The notes beneath the pieces are model-generated. The model saw only the letters and a program-made list of their open reading frames with translations, searched no databases and was not told the origin of the DNA. Positions 1 through 7,742 of a stretch of DNA of 64,000 nucleotides are shown one piece after another. A program made the position numbers and the translations under genes. Within the stretch, counting starts at the first letter, position 1. The number at the start of each line of letters is the position of its first letter. The DNA is from Halarchaeum rubridurum (GTDB taxonomy: Archaea; Halobacteriota; Halobacteria; Halobacteriales; Halobacteriaceae), in assembly GCF_014647115.1 (NCBI RefSeq), contig NZ_BMOO01000002.1, positions 1 to 64,000 of the forward strand, in the 5' to 3' direction.

Positions 1-273
1 GGCGAGTTCGAGGCCGCCGCGTCCGCCGCGGGCGGCTGGGCGCTGCTGGTCTACGACACGCACAGCAACCAGCTGCGCAACCTCGTCGTGGACAAGCACG
101 ACCAGGGCGCGCTCTGGGGCGCACAGCCGATCCTCGCGCTGGACGTCTGGGAGCACTCCTACTACTACGACTACGGGCCGGCCCGCGGCGACTTCGTCGA
201 CGCGTTCTTCGACGTCGTCGACTGGGAGACCCCCGCCGACCGCTACGAAGAGGCCGTCGCGCGCTTCGAGTAA
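1..273 (+). CDS. sod: Superoxide dismutase (Mn/Fe family), 3' part
   Basis: The reading frame is open from base 1, so the 5' part of the gene lies outside the window; 90 C-terminal residues are visible. The product converts superoxide to oxygen and hydrogen peroxide in the cytoplasm. The segment WGAQPILALDVWEHSYYYDY carries the family signature DVWEH, in which the Asp (codon 142-144) and His (codon 154-156) are metal ligands. The end, with VVDWETPADRYEEAV, is the usual alpha-helical C-terminus of the Mn/Fe superoxide dismutases of halophilic archaea. A strong hairpin follows the stop codon by 25 nt. Metal choice (Mn or Fe) cannot be settled from this part; haloarchaeal enzymes are usually Mn. 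Confidence 0.95.
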   Translation, partial: GEFEAAASAAGGWALLVYDTHSNQLRNLVVDKHDQGALWGAQPILALDVWEHSYYYDYGPARGDFVDAFFDVVDWETPADRYEEAVARFE

Positions 274-297
274 CGAGGCTCCGCGGGCGTCCCGACA

Positions 298-322
298 CGA
301 CGAGCGGGTTCGCCGCTCGTCG
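298..322. terminator. Perfect 10-bp hairpin after sod
   Basis: CGACGAGCGG at 298-307 pairs perfectly with CCGCTCGTCG at 313-322 around a 5-nt loop. It sits 25 nt after the sod stop, between two convergent genes. No T-run follows, and archaeal termination normally depends on T-rich tracts, so it may act as a 3' end stabiliser or processing site instead. The rest of 274-527 shows no gene. Confidence 0.45.
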
Positions 323-527
323 CCGTCGAACCGCGACCGAACGCGGTCCCCGGAACGTGTCGGGGCCACGGGTAAGTCGACGGTCGCGGGCCCGGCCCGT
401 CCTCCGACGGTTGGCACGCCGGGTTCACTCCGACGCGCGTTTCCTCACGTCGCGGTGGCTCGCGCCGCCGCGCTCTTTCTCACGTCGCACCGCCGCGCCG
501 TTCTTCTCGTCGCACCGTCGGCGCGCG

Positions 528-1481
528 TCACTCGGCGAGTTGCTCGGTGACGGCGGTGTCGACGACGGTCGCCTCGTCGTCGACGAGGACGCGGAGCTGG
601 TCGCCGTCGCAGGGGAGCGTGAGCTCGACGCGGAGGGGGTCCTCGGAGACGACGGCGGTCCGTTCGTCGCTCACGCACCAGTCGAGGTGCCAGAAGGGTT
701 CGGTGTCGAGGTCGACGCCACGCTCGGAGTGGAAGACGAGCACCGTCGGCGCGTCGAGGAGCGTGAGACCGACCGTCGAGCGGAGCTGATACCCACAGCG
801 CCCGCAGACGTGTTCGACGGCGACGTCGAGGGCCTCGTCGTCGGGGTCGCGGACGAGGGTGGTGTCGACGCTCCCGGTGCACTCCGGGCAGACGCCGTCC
901 GCGGCCAGACAGTAGTGGTGACGAACGTAGTGGTGGAAGGCCTGCAGGAGGTCGTCAGTCGTGCGGCCGTCGAGGCCCCCCGAGGGGAACGGGTAGCTCA
1001 CTTGGATGGTCCCGCAGTCCGCGCACCCGATGGTGAGCGTGTCGTCGACGTACCAGCCGTGGAGGTCGCCCCCACAGTCGTAACAGCTCCCGCCCGCCGG
1101 GAAGAACCCGAGTTGCGCGCGCTCGGTGAGCGAGCCGGCGAAGATGGCGCTCACGACCTTCCGGCCCGGATGCCGGAACTCGTAGCCGTCGCTCCCGTGG
1201 CGCACGAAGTGGCCGGTGAGCTGCTGGAGGTGGTAGTTGAAGTTTGCCGAGTCCTCGATGTCCACTCGCTCGAAGAGCTCCGTGAAGCTGACCGGGTGGT
1301 CGTCCGCGCCGAGGTCGCGCAGCGCCCGCAGGATGTCGACTCTGGTGTCGTTGCCGAGCACCGAGAACACCTCCGCCGGGACCAACGACTCGGCGCGGAC
1401 CGCGGACGGCGCATCGGCGGCGTTCCGGTCGCCATCCGCGGGGCCGGCGCGGAAAGCGCTCTCGGGGTCGGAGTCGCTCAT
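528..1481 (-). CDS. Winged-helix (ArsR-like) regulator with zinc ribbons
   Basis: This 317-residue cytoplasmic protein probably is a DNA-binding regulator. Residues 33-110 look like an ArsR-type winged helix (FSVLGNDTRVDILRAL, then NFNYHLQQL as the recognition region). Two zinc-ribbon-like cysteine sets follow: C133/C136/C153/C156 and C198/C201/C226/C229. This layout, a helix-turn-helix followed by a Cys-rich ligand or metal domain, recurs in haloarchaeal regulators of unknown target. The start at 1481 is supported by a weak TATA-like stretch about 30 nt upstream, consistent with a leaderless transcript. The gene is convergent with sod and directly downstream of, and on the same strand as, the multicopper oxidase. 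A link to copper or redox control is only inference from position. Confidence 0.75.
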   Translation of the reverse strand: MSDSDPESAFRAGPADGDRNAADAPSAVRAESLVPAEVFSVLGNDTRVDILRALRDLGADDHPVSFTELFERVDIEDSANFNYHLQQLTGHFVRHGSDGYEFRHPGRKVVSAIFAGSLTERAQLGFFPAGGSCYDCGGDLHGWYVDDTLTIGCADCGTIQVSYPFPSGGLDGRTTDDLLQAFHHYVRHHYCLAADGVCPECTGSVDTTLVRDPDDEALDVAVEHVCGRCGYQLRSTVGLTLLDAPTVLVFHSERGVDLDTEPFWHLDWCVSDERTAVVSEDPLRVELTLPCDGDQLRVLVDDEATVVDTAVTEQLAE

Positions 1482-1563
1482 ACTGCCCCTCTCGCCCCGA
1501 GGCTAGTGAAGATTTCTCTCCCGTCGTCCCCCGGCGGCGAATCCCGCGCCGCCGCGACCCCCG

Positions 1564-3069
1564 CTACACGTAGCGGACGACGCGCGCCATCCCGGATTCG
1601 AGGTGGTAGAGGTTGTGACAGTGAAAGAGCCAGTTCCCGGGGTTGTCGGCGTGGAAGTCGAACGTCACCTGCCCCATGTGACCGGGGACGCGAACCGTGT
1701 CCATGCGCGCGTCGCCGACGCGGAAGAAGTGACCGTGGAGGTGCATCGGATGCGGAACGGGGCTGTGGTTGGTCATGCGAACGCGAACGTGTTCGCCCGC
1801 GCGGACGTCGAGCGGGTCGGCCTCGGGATAGGCCTGGCCGTCGATCAGCCACGTGTACGAGCCGCCCGCCCGCGAGAGCGTGAGGTCGAACGTCCGATCC
1901 GGGGAGCCCGAAACGCCGAGCGACTCCGTCGCCCGGAGGTCGCCGTAGCCGAGGCGACGCCCGCGTCCCCAGTCGGGCGCTCGCGGTGCGCCGTCGGCGT
2001 CGCCGTAGCGGACGTCGACGCGCGCGGGCGCCTCCGTGCCGTCGACCGGCGACGCGAGGAGCTGCCACGCGCCCGGATTCGCCATCTCCACGACGGCGTC
2101 GTAGCGCTCGCCCGGCCCGAAGACGAACTCGTCGGCCGCGACGGGCTCGACCGGGCGGCCGTCTTTGTGCGAGACGGAGAGCCGGTGGCCGGCGAGGCGC
2201 GTGCGGAACTCCGTCGCGCTCGCGGCGTTCACGAAGCGAAAGCGGACGCGCTCGCCCTCGTTGACGGCGAGCGCGGGCGAGTCGGTCGGCAGCCGGCCGT
2301 TCGCCAGCACCCCCCGGTAGGGTGGGCGGTCGTCGCCGCCCCGCATCCCGCCCATGCCGCCACCGCCGCCCATCCCGCGTCCACTCATGCCGCCTCCGCC
2401 CATACCGCTTCCCCCGCCCGTGCCGCTTCCGTCCCCGTCCTCCGAGAGCGGTTCGGGCGGCCGGCCGAGATAGTCGTCGAGGACGACGACGAACTCGCGG
2501 TCGTAGTCGACGTGTGGGTCCGCCTCCTCGACGACGAGCGGGCCGAGGAGCGCGCGGTCGAGTTGCAGGCCGACGTGGCTGTGGTAGAAGTACGTCCCGG
2601 CGGGCTCGGCGCAAAAGCGGTAGGTGAACGCGGATCCCGCATCGACGGGCTCCTGCGTGACGCCGGGGACGCCGTCGTAGGCGTTCTGCAACGGGACACC
2701 GTGCCAATGCGTCGTCGTCACCTTGGGGAGGGCGTTTTCGAGCGTCACCTCGACGACGTCGCCCTCCCGGACTCGGAGCTCGGGGCCGACGTAGTCGTCG
2801 GTGTACCCCCAGACGTTCGTCGTCGTCGCGGAACCGGGTGCGGCTGTCACGTCACGCGCGCGGAGCGTCCGCGTGACGTCCGGTTCGGGGAGCGGCTCCG
2901 GCTCGGGCGGTGCGTACGTCGGCGCGTCGCCGTCGTCGCGTCGCCCGTCGCCTGCGCCCATCCGCGGGCTCGACCCGCGGCGGCCGAACGGCGCGACACA
3001 GCCGGCGAGGGCGGCGAGCGAGAGACCGCCGGCCCCTTCGAGGAATCGGCGACGGGAATCGTCGGGCAT
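1564..3069 (-). CDS. Multicopper oxidase (laccase/CueO-like), Tat lipoprotein
   Basis: A 501-residue secreted oxidase that should couple one-electron substrate oxidation to reduction of O2 to water. The N-terminus has a twin-arginine signal (SRRRFL) and an LAGC lipobox with Cys24, so it is probably exported folded and lipid-anchored. All copper-site motifs are visible: HWH (121-123), HSH (163-165), HPMHLHGHFF, and the terminal HCHNLYHLESGM with the type-1 Cys, His and Met. Residues 215-245 form a Gly-rich insert with five Met, resembling the Met-rich segment of CueO, and suggest cuprous ion as a substrate. An upstream in-frame GTG (3090) exists, but ATG 3069 gives the compact Tat signal. It follows metE2 by 50 bp on the same strand. 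Confidence 0.9.
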   Translation of the reverse strand: MPDDSRRRFLEGAGGLSLAALAGCVAPFGRRGSSPRMGAGDGRRDDGDAPTYAPPEPEPLPEPDVTRTLRARDVTAAPGSATTTNVWGYTDDYVGPELRVREGDVVEVTLENALPKVTTTHWHGVPLQNAYDGVPGVTQEPVDAGSAFTYRFCAEPAGTYFYHSHVGLQLDRALLGPLVVEEADPHVDYDREFVVVLDDYLGRPPEPLSEDGDGSGTGGGSGMGGGGMSGRGMGGGGGMGGMRGGDDRPPYRGVLANGRLPTDSPALAVNEGERVRFRFVNAASATEFRTRLAGHRLSVSHKDGRPVEPVAADEFVFGPGERYDAVVEMANPGAWQLLASPVDGTEAPARVDVRYGDADGAPRAPDWGRGRRLGYGDLRATESLGVSGSPDRTFDLTLSRAGGSYTWLIDGQAYPEADPLDVRAGEHVRVRMTNHSPVPHPMHLHGHFFRVGDARMDTVRVPGHMGQVTFDFHADNPGNWLFHCHNLYHLESGMARVVRYV

Positions 3070-3094
3070 AGTAGTGCTTGGATCCCACACTACT
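3070..3094. promoter_or_regulatory. Inverted repeat just upstream of the multicopper oxidase start
   Basis: AGTAGTG at 3070-3076 and CACTACT at 3088-3094 are perfect 7-bp arms separated by 11 bp. They abut the ATG of the oxidase. No clear TATA box lies at the expected distance, so this could be an operator, or an RNA hairpin around the start codon in a transcript read through from metE. Role unproven. Confidence 0.35.
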
Positions 3095-3119
3095 TCCCCC
3101 TACTGCTCCGGTCCGCGCG

Positions 3120-4175
3120 TTACCTCGTCCGCCCGTCGGCGTCGATGGCGCCGCTGTCGAGGTCGGCCTCGACGTTGCGCGCGGCGCGGACCATGTTCTC
3201 GACCTTGCGCCGGGCGACGTCGCGCGGGAGGAGCTTGACGCCGCAGTCTGGGCTGACGGTGAGCTTCTCGGGGGGGACGACCCTGAGGCCCTCGCGGATG
3301 TTTGCCTCGATCTCCGCGACGGGCTCGACGTCGGTCGTGTGGACGTCGACGACGCCGAGCCCGAGGTCGGGCTCGAAGGCGCCGTCGGCGAAGACGTCGA
3401 TCTGCTCGTAGTCGCCGTTGGCGAGCTCGACGTCGAACTCGTCGATTGGATAGTCGTTGAGCTCCGGGTGGATCCGCGAGTAGTCGCCGTAGCAGACGTG
3501 GAGGCCGAGACGGACGTCGTCGGGGAGGCCATCGACGATCCGTTCGAGGCACTCGCCGACGACGGCGTGATCGTCGGGCGTCGTGGCGAGGGCGGGTTCG
3601 TCGATCTGGACGTATCTCGCGCCGGCGTCGACGAGCCCCCGGACCTCCTCGTTGACGAGGTCCGCGAGCTCGTACGCGAGCGTCTCCTCGCTCCCGTACG
3701 TCTCGTCGAAACTCCACGACGCGAGGGTGTAGGGACCGGTGATCGGAACCTTGACCGGGCGCTCGGCGACGTCGGCCGTGAACTCGTACTCCTCGCGGAG
3801 CCACGGCTCGTCGTAACTGACCTCGGAGACGACGCTCGGCTTATCGAAGTAGTTGTGTCCCCACACCTTCACGGGGCCGTTGAACTCGTAGCCCTCGATT
3901 CGCTCGGCGAAGAACTCGACCATCTCCTCGCGGCGCATCTCGCCGTCGCAGACGGCGTCGAGGCCCGCGCGTTCGTGCTCCCGCGTGACGAGGCGGCTCG
4001 CGTCGGCGACCGCCTCCTCCCAGTCGTCCGCGTCGAAGCCGGACGCGTCGTCCTCGCGCAGGTCGCGCGCGCGGTTCAGCCACGTCGGCTTCGGGTAGGA
4101 GCCGACGACCGTCGTGAGGAGGAAGTGATCGTGCGGGTGGTCGGCCGGCCGGAAGCGCTCGCGGTCGGTCGTCAT
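3120..4175 (-). CDS. metE: MetE-type methionine synthase, zinc-site copy
   Basis: This 351-residue cobalamin-independent methionine synthase family protein corresponds to the catalytic C-terminal half of bacterial MetE, a common size in archaea. It should transfer a methyl group to homocysteine. The opening TTVVGSYPKP and the QIDEPAL motif (190-196) are typical. The zinc ligands are present: H226 and C228 in LHVCYG, a Glu near 250, and C311 in SPDCG. Its ATG overlaps the stop of the preceding paralogue by 4 bp (ATGA), so the two are translated from one message. Archaeal short MetE proteins may take the methyl group from a corrinoid protein or a pterin rather than from triglutamyl folate; the neighbouring mer and pterin operon favours a pterin here, as inference. 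Confidence 0.88.
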   Translation of the reverse strand: MTTDRERFRPADHPHDHFLLTTVVGSYPKPTWLNRARDLREDDASGFDADDWEEAVADASRLVTREHERAGLDAVCDGEMRREEMVEFFAERIEGYEFNGPVKVWGHNYFDKPSVVSEVSYDEPWLREEYEFTADVAERPVKVPITGPYTLASWSFDETYGSEETLAYELADLVNEEVRGLVDAGARYVQIDEPALATTPDDHAVVGECLERIVDGLPDDVRLGLHVCYGDYSRIHPELNDYPIDEFDVELANGDYEQIDVFADGAFEPDLGLGVVDVHTTDVEPVAEIEANIREGLRVVPPEKLTVSPDCGVKLLPRDVARRKVENMVRAARNVEADLDSGAIDADGRTR

Positions 4176-5158
4176 CGCGCACCCCCCGTGGCCGCGGCGA
4201 GCGCGTCGAGTTTCGCTTCGAACGCGCCGACCGGCAGGTGGAACAGCCCCGTGTTCGGCGCGAGGTACGCGGCGTCGACGTCGCCGGCCGCGCGCGCCGC
4301 GAAGCGGTCCGCCCGCCCGTCGATAGTCTCGGGGGCTTCGACGAGCGTGTTCTGGCCGTCGACGACCCCGAGGAGCGCCCGCGACGGCGCGCCGTACTCC
4401 GCGGCGAGGGCCACCGCGTCGTCCGGGGCCGTCACGAGGTCGTAGCCGAGCCCGTCGACGCCGGTATCGAGGAGGCGGCGGTACAGGTCGTCGTCGGGCG
4501 CCCCCCAGTACGCGTGCACGAGGACCTCGGCGTCGGTCGCGGCCGCGACGGCGTCGATGGCGTCGCCGATCCGCTCGCGCTCGTCCGCCCCCGGCGGGTC
4601 CGCCACGAACCCCGGTTCGAGCAGGGTGAGCGTCCCGACGGCGTCGGGGAAGGCGGCGACTTCGCCCGCGAGGAAGTCCGCGACGGCGTCAAGGAACGCC
4701 GCGAACGAGCCGTAGTGCTCGTCGCGCGCGAGGCCGGCGAGCGAGTAGGGCCCGGGGACGACGGCCTGGAGGTCGTCACAGCGCTTCGCCGCGGTCGCGA
4801 GCTCTCCTGGCACGTCGCCGCTCGCGGTCAGTTCGCCGGTCACGACGGGCTCGCGGTAGAAGTTGTTGTTGTTGTCGTAGTAGCGCACGATGCCCTCCGT
4901 TCGGACGTTGTCGTGGACGCAGAGCGGGTGCGCGAGGAGGTCGTCCCAGCGCGCCTGGCCCTCGACGAGCAGATCGAGGCCGGCCTCGCGCTGTTGCTCG
5001 ACGTACTGCCGTCGGGTCGCCGCGTAGACGTCGCGGGTCGCCGCGGCCTCGTCGCCGTCGATGAGGTCCGATTTCTGGTGGCCTTTCAGCTTGGCGAGCC
5101 GCTCGCGCCGCCCGTCCGGGAGCGGGAAGAGTCCGATAGTCGTCGCAAGTCGATCCAT
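4172..5158 (-). CDS. MetE/UROD-fold protein lacking the zinc ligands
   Basis: A 328-residue paralogue of the next gene, with the same beta-barrel fold (TTIGLFPLP start, VVPGPYSL, TLLEPGF). The positions equivalent to the zinc ligands are changed: LVHAYWG keeps the His (215) but has Tyr for the first Cys, and APNTG replaces the segment with the last Cys. It therefore probably is not a self-sufficient homocysteine methyltransferase; it may bind the methyl donor, as the N-terminal half of full MetE helps to do. The track of reading continues upstream to 5215, but ATG 5158 is chosen because a TATA-like stretch (about 5184-5193) lies some 30 nt upstream. First gene of the metE unit, divergent from mer. 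Confidence 0.78.
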   Translation of the reverse strand: MDRLATTIGLFPLPDGRRERLAKLKGHQKSDLIDGDEAAATRDVYAATRRQYVEQQREAGLDLLVEGQARWDDLLAHPLCVHDNVRTEGIVRYYDNNNNFYREPVVTGELTASGDVPGELATAAKRCDDLQAVVPGPYSLAGLARDEHYGSFAAFLDAVADFLAGEVAAFPDAVGTLTLLEPGFVADPPGADERERIGDAIDAVAAATDAEVLVHAYWGAPDDDLYRRLLDTGVDGLGYDLVTAPDDAVALAAEYGAPSRALLGVVDGQNTLVEAPETIDGRADRFAARAAGDVDAAYLAPNTGLFHLPVGAFEAKLDALAAATGGAR

Positions 5159-5249
5159 GCACTCCCACCGACGCGATACCGTCTGATAATAATTTCTCCG
5201 TTTCCTATGCCTCATAGTTATTTACGTCTCCGGCCGACAACCGGTGAGC
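5159..5249. promoter_or_regulatory. Divergent promoter between metE pair and mer operon
   Basis: This AT-rich gap carries two TATA-like boxes. Reading leftward, AATTATTATC (about 5184-5193) is placed some 30 nt before the metE-side start at 5158. Reading rightward, TTATTTA (5216-5222) is placed 28-34 nt before ATG 5250. Both spacings predict transcripts that begin at or within a few bases of the start codon. The shared region would allow joint control of methyl-carrier synthesis and methionine formation. Confidence 0.55.
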
Positions 5250-5333
5250 ATGGACCGACGCAGACCACGCGGCGACGCGACGCCGTCCCCGACCGCGAGC
5301 GACCCGCGAGCGGAACGGAGGTGGCGCCGGTGA
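5250..5333 (+). CDS. Candidate leader micro-ORF (27 codons) of the mer operon
   Basis: ATG 5250 sits where the transcript predicted from the TATA box at 5216-5222 should begin. The 27-residue Arg-rich peptide starts MDRRRPRGDA and ends ERRWRR. Its TGA (5331-5333) overlaps the GTG start of mer (5330-5332) as GTGA. A strong Shine-Dalgarno-like GGAGGTG (5317-5323) lies inside its end, 6 nt before the GTG. The arrangement suggests leaderless translation of a short ORF that feeds ribosomes into mer. The peptide itself need not be functional. This is not a recognised gene family. Confidence 0.4.
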   Translation: MDRRRPRGDATPSPTASDPRAERRWRR

Positions 5334-6328
5334 GCGACGCGCCCCCGACGACCGGCGTGGAGTTGACGCCAAACGCCCCGACCGAGACCGTCGCCTCGCT
5401 CGCGGCCGACGCCGAGCGCGCCGGCTTCGACCGCGTCTTCGTCTCCGCGCACTACGACAACCGCGACCCTTTCCTCGCGCTCTCGCGGGTCGCGGCCGCG
5501 ACCGAGACGATCCGCCTCGGTCCCGGGGTCGTCAACCCCTACGAGACCCATCCCGTGACGTTGGCGTCCCGGATGGCGACGCTCGCCGAGCGGAGCGACG
5601 GCCGCGCGCTCTTCGGGCTCGGCGCCGGCGACGCCTCGACGCTCGCCGCCCTCGGTATCGAGCGCGAGCGGCCCCTCCGGCGCGTCCTCGAAACCGCGCG
5701 GGTCGCGCGGGCGCTCTGGAACGGCGAGCGCGTCGACCACGACGGCACGTTCCGCGCCGCGGACGCCGCCCTCGGCTACGACGTCTCCCCGCCGCCGATC
5801 TACGTCGGCGCGCAGGGCCCGGACATGCTCCGGATGAGCGCCGCGCACGCCGACGGCGTGCTGGTGAACGCCGCCCACCCGGACGACATCGCCGCCGCGA
5901 CGGATCGGATCGACGACGGCCTCGCCGACCGGCCGCCGGAGCGCGGCGACCTCGACACCGTGGCCTTCACGAGCGTCAGCGTCGCCCGCGACGCCGACGC
6001 CGCGCGCCGCGCCGCCCGAGCGCCCGTCGCCTTCGTGACCGCGGGCGCGCCCCGCGCGGTCCTCGACCGCCACGACCTCGACCCCGAGCGGGCGGCGACC
6101 GTCGGCGACGCCCTCCGCGCCGGTGCGTACGACGAGGCCTTCGCGGCCGTCTCGCCCGCGATGATCGACGCGTTCTGCGTCGCCGGCGACCCCGAGACCG
6201 TCGAGGCCCGCCTCCGCGAGACCCTCGCGCACGTCGACGGCGTCGTCGCCGGCTCGCCCCTCGGGCCCGACCGCGCGAGCGCCATCGACGTCCTCGGCGA
6301 CGTGTTCGAACGGGTGCGTGCGCCGTGA
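5330..6328 (+). CDS. mer: F420-dependent methylene-tetrahydropterin reductase (Mer-like)
   Basis: A 332-residue cytoplasmic flavin-fold enzyme of the bacterial-luciferase-like (LLM) superfamily. Mer reduces 5,10-methylene- to 5-methyl-tetrahydromethanopterin (or tetrahydrofolate in haloarchaea) with coenzyme F420. Family features are VELTPN at the start, LGPGVVNPYETHPVTLAS (near 65-82), FGLGAGD, and PPIYVGAQGPDMLRMSA. GTG 5330 is selected because GGAGGTG lies 6 nt before it; GTG 5321 is a possible alternative. The stop overlaps the next GTG by 4 bp. Its product would be the methyl donor for the divergent MetE pair. LLM proteins can also be unrelated F420 oxidoreductases, but the pterin-synthesis genes behind it support Mer. 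Confidence 0.82.
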   Translation: MSDAPPTTGVELTPNAPTETVASLAADAERAGFDRVFVSAHYDNRDPFLALSRVAAATETIRLGPGVVNPYETHPVTLASRMATLAERSDGRALFGLGAGDASTLAALGIERERPLRRVLETARVARALWNGERVDHDGTFRAADAALGYDVSPPPIYVGAQGPDMLRMSAAHADGVLVNAAHPDDIAAATDRIDDGLADRPPERGDLDTVAFTSVSVARDADAARRAARAPVAFVTAGAPRAVLDRHDLDPERAATVGDALRAGAYDEAFAAVSPAMIDAFCVAGDPETVEARLRETLAHVDGVVAGSPLGPDRASAIDVLGDVFERVRAP

Positions 6329-7173
6329 CGCACGACGCCGCGGGCGACGCCCAGCTCGCGCTCCTCCTCGAACTCGCCGCGACGCCGAAACCGGGGAACG
6401 TCGACCGCGAGCGCGACCACCCCGACCTCCGCTTCGAGCAGTTCCTCGCCGGCGCCGTCGGCGCCCGCCGGGGGTTCGACGCCGCCGCCGCGGGCGCCCC
6501 GGTCGGCGACGCGTTCGAGACCGCCGTCGCCGGCATGGCCGCGCGCGCCCGGGACAACACGCAGTTCGGCGCGCTTCTCCTCCTCGTGCCGCTCGTCGCC
6601 GCGGCCGCGACCGGGGACGACGGCGAGGTGACGCCCGCGGCCGTCGCGGACGTCATCGACGCGACGACCGTCGAGGACGCCGCCGGGTTCTACCGGGCCT
6701 TCGAGCACGTCGACGTCCGCGTCGGCGCGCCCCCCGACGACTGCGACGCCCTCGACGTCCGGCGGGGGCGCGACGCGATCCCGGCCCTCCGGTCCCGCGA
6801 ACTCACCCTCGCCGAGGCCGTGACGGCGGGCGCCCCGACGGACGGCGTCGCCCGCGAGTGGGCGGACGGCTTCGAGCGGACGTTCGACGCCGCCGAGGCG
6901 CTCCGGACGGGGACGGCGCCGCTCCCCGAACGCGTCTCGCGGACCTTCCTCCGCCTGCTCGCGGCCGACCCCGACGGGCTCGTCGCCGCCCGACACGGCG
7001 ACGCCGTCGCCGAGCGCGTCAGCGACCGCGCCGCGGCGCTCGCTGACGCCGACCGGTCGGTGATCGACGCGTGGGCCGACGACCTCGTCGATGCCGGGAT
7101 CAACCCCGGGACGACCGCCGACGTCGTCGCGGCGGCGCTGTTCGTCGCGCTCTCGCGGGGGGTCCGCGAATGA
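6325..7173 (+). CDS. CitG-like (triphosphoribosyl-dephospho-CoA synthase family) protein
   Basis: A 282-residue, mostly helical protein with the family motif ELAATPKPGNVDRERDHPDL near residue 15 and NTQFGALLLLVPL near 87. Family members such as CitG and MdcB link a ribosyl-triphosphate to dephospho-CoA. No citrate or malonate lyase genes are here. The gene is locked by 4-bp overlaps between mer and DUF447, so a role in building the pterin C1 carrier is more likely, perhaps a phosphoribosyl transfer similar in chemistry. CitG-like genes are, as I recall, also found in tetrahydromethanopterin clusters of methylotrophic bacteria. GTG 6325 overlaps the mer stop. The exact reaction is not established. 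Confidence 0.75.
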   Translation: MTHDAAGDAQLALLLELAATPKPGNVDRERDHPDLRFEQFLAGAVGARRGFDAAAAGAPVGDAFETAVAGMAARARDNTQFGALLLLVPLVAAAATGDDGEVTPAAVADVIDATTVEDAAGFYRAFEHVDVRVGAPPDDCDALDVRRGRDAIPALRSRELTLAEAVTAGAPTDGVAREWADGFERTFDAAEALRTGTAPLPERVSRTFLRLLAADPDGLVAARHGDAVAERVSDRAAALADADRSVIDAWADDLVDAGINPGTTADVVAAALFVALSRGVRE

Positions 7174-7742
7174 CCGAGTGGCCGGTCGCGCTCCGCGGCG
7201 TGACCGAGAGCCTCGTCGCCACGCCGGGGCCGAACGGGAGGTGGAACGTCGCCGCGCTCGGCCTCCACGCGGGCGACGTCGTCACCGCGGAGACGTGGGG
7301 ACGAACGCGGACGCGCCGGAACTTCGAGCGGACGGGCGTCGCCTACGTCGGCTTCACGCGGGACCCGCGGCGCTTCGTCGAGGCCGCCCTCGGCGTCCAC
7401 GAGACCGACGAACCGACGCTCCCGAGCGCCGACGCCCGCGTCCGCGTCGACGTGACGCGCCGCGAGGCCGCGGAGCGCGACGGCGTCCCGTGGGCCGCGT
7501 GGACGCTCGAACCCACTGCGGTCGCGGTCCGCGAGGAGCGCGTCCCGGTCACGAACCGCGGGTTCGCGGCTGTGATCGAGGCGACGGTCGCTGTCTCGCG
7601 CCTCGGGGTCGACGCCTACGACGACGACGCCCTCCGTCGCCGCCTGGACCGCGCGACCGACGTCGCGCGCCGATGCGGCGGGCCGGCGGAGCGCGACGCC
7701 ATCGACCGCGTCCACGAACTCGCCGGGGAGGGATCGCCGTGA
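7170..7742 (+). CDS. DUF447 family protein (split-barrel flavin-binding fold)
   Basis: A 190-residue protein. The opening LRGVTESLVATPGPNGRWN, the TWGRTRTRRNFERTG segment (near 37-51) and VGFTRDPRRFVEAAL are typical of DUF447, whose members are thought to adopt a flavin-binding split barrel. Members occur in tetrahydromethanopterin gene clusters of methylotrophs and methanogens, as far as I remember, without a proven reaction. ATG 7170 overlaps the previous stop (ATGA) and the gene stop overlaps the next GTG. The tight coupling implies equal synthesis with mer and the RFAP synthase homologue. Confidence 0.8.
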   Translation: MTEWPVALRGVTESLVATPGPNGRWNVAALGLHAGDVVTAETWGRTRTRRNFERTGVAYVGFTRDPRRFVEAALGVHETDEPTLPSADARVRVDVTRREAAERDGVPWAAWTLEPTAVAVREERVPVTNRGFAAVIEATVAVSRLGVDAYDDDALRRRLDRATDVARRCGGPAERDAIDRVHELAGEGSP

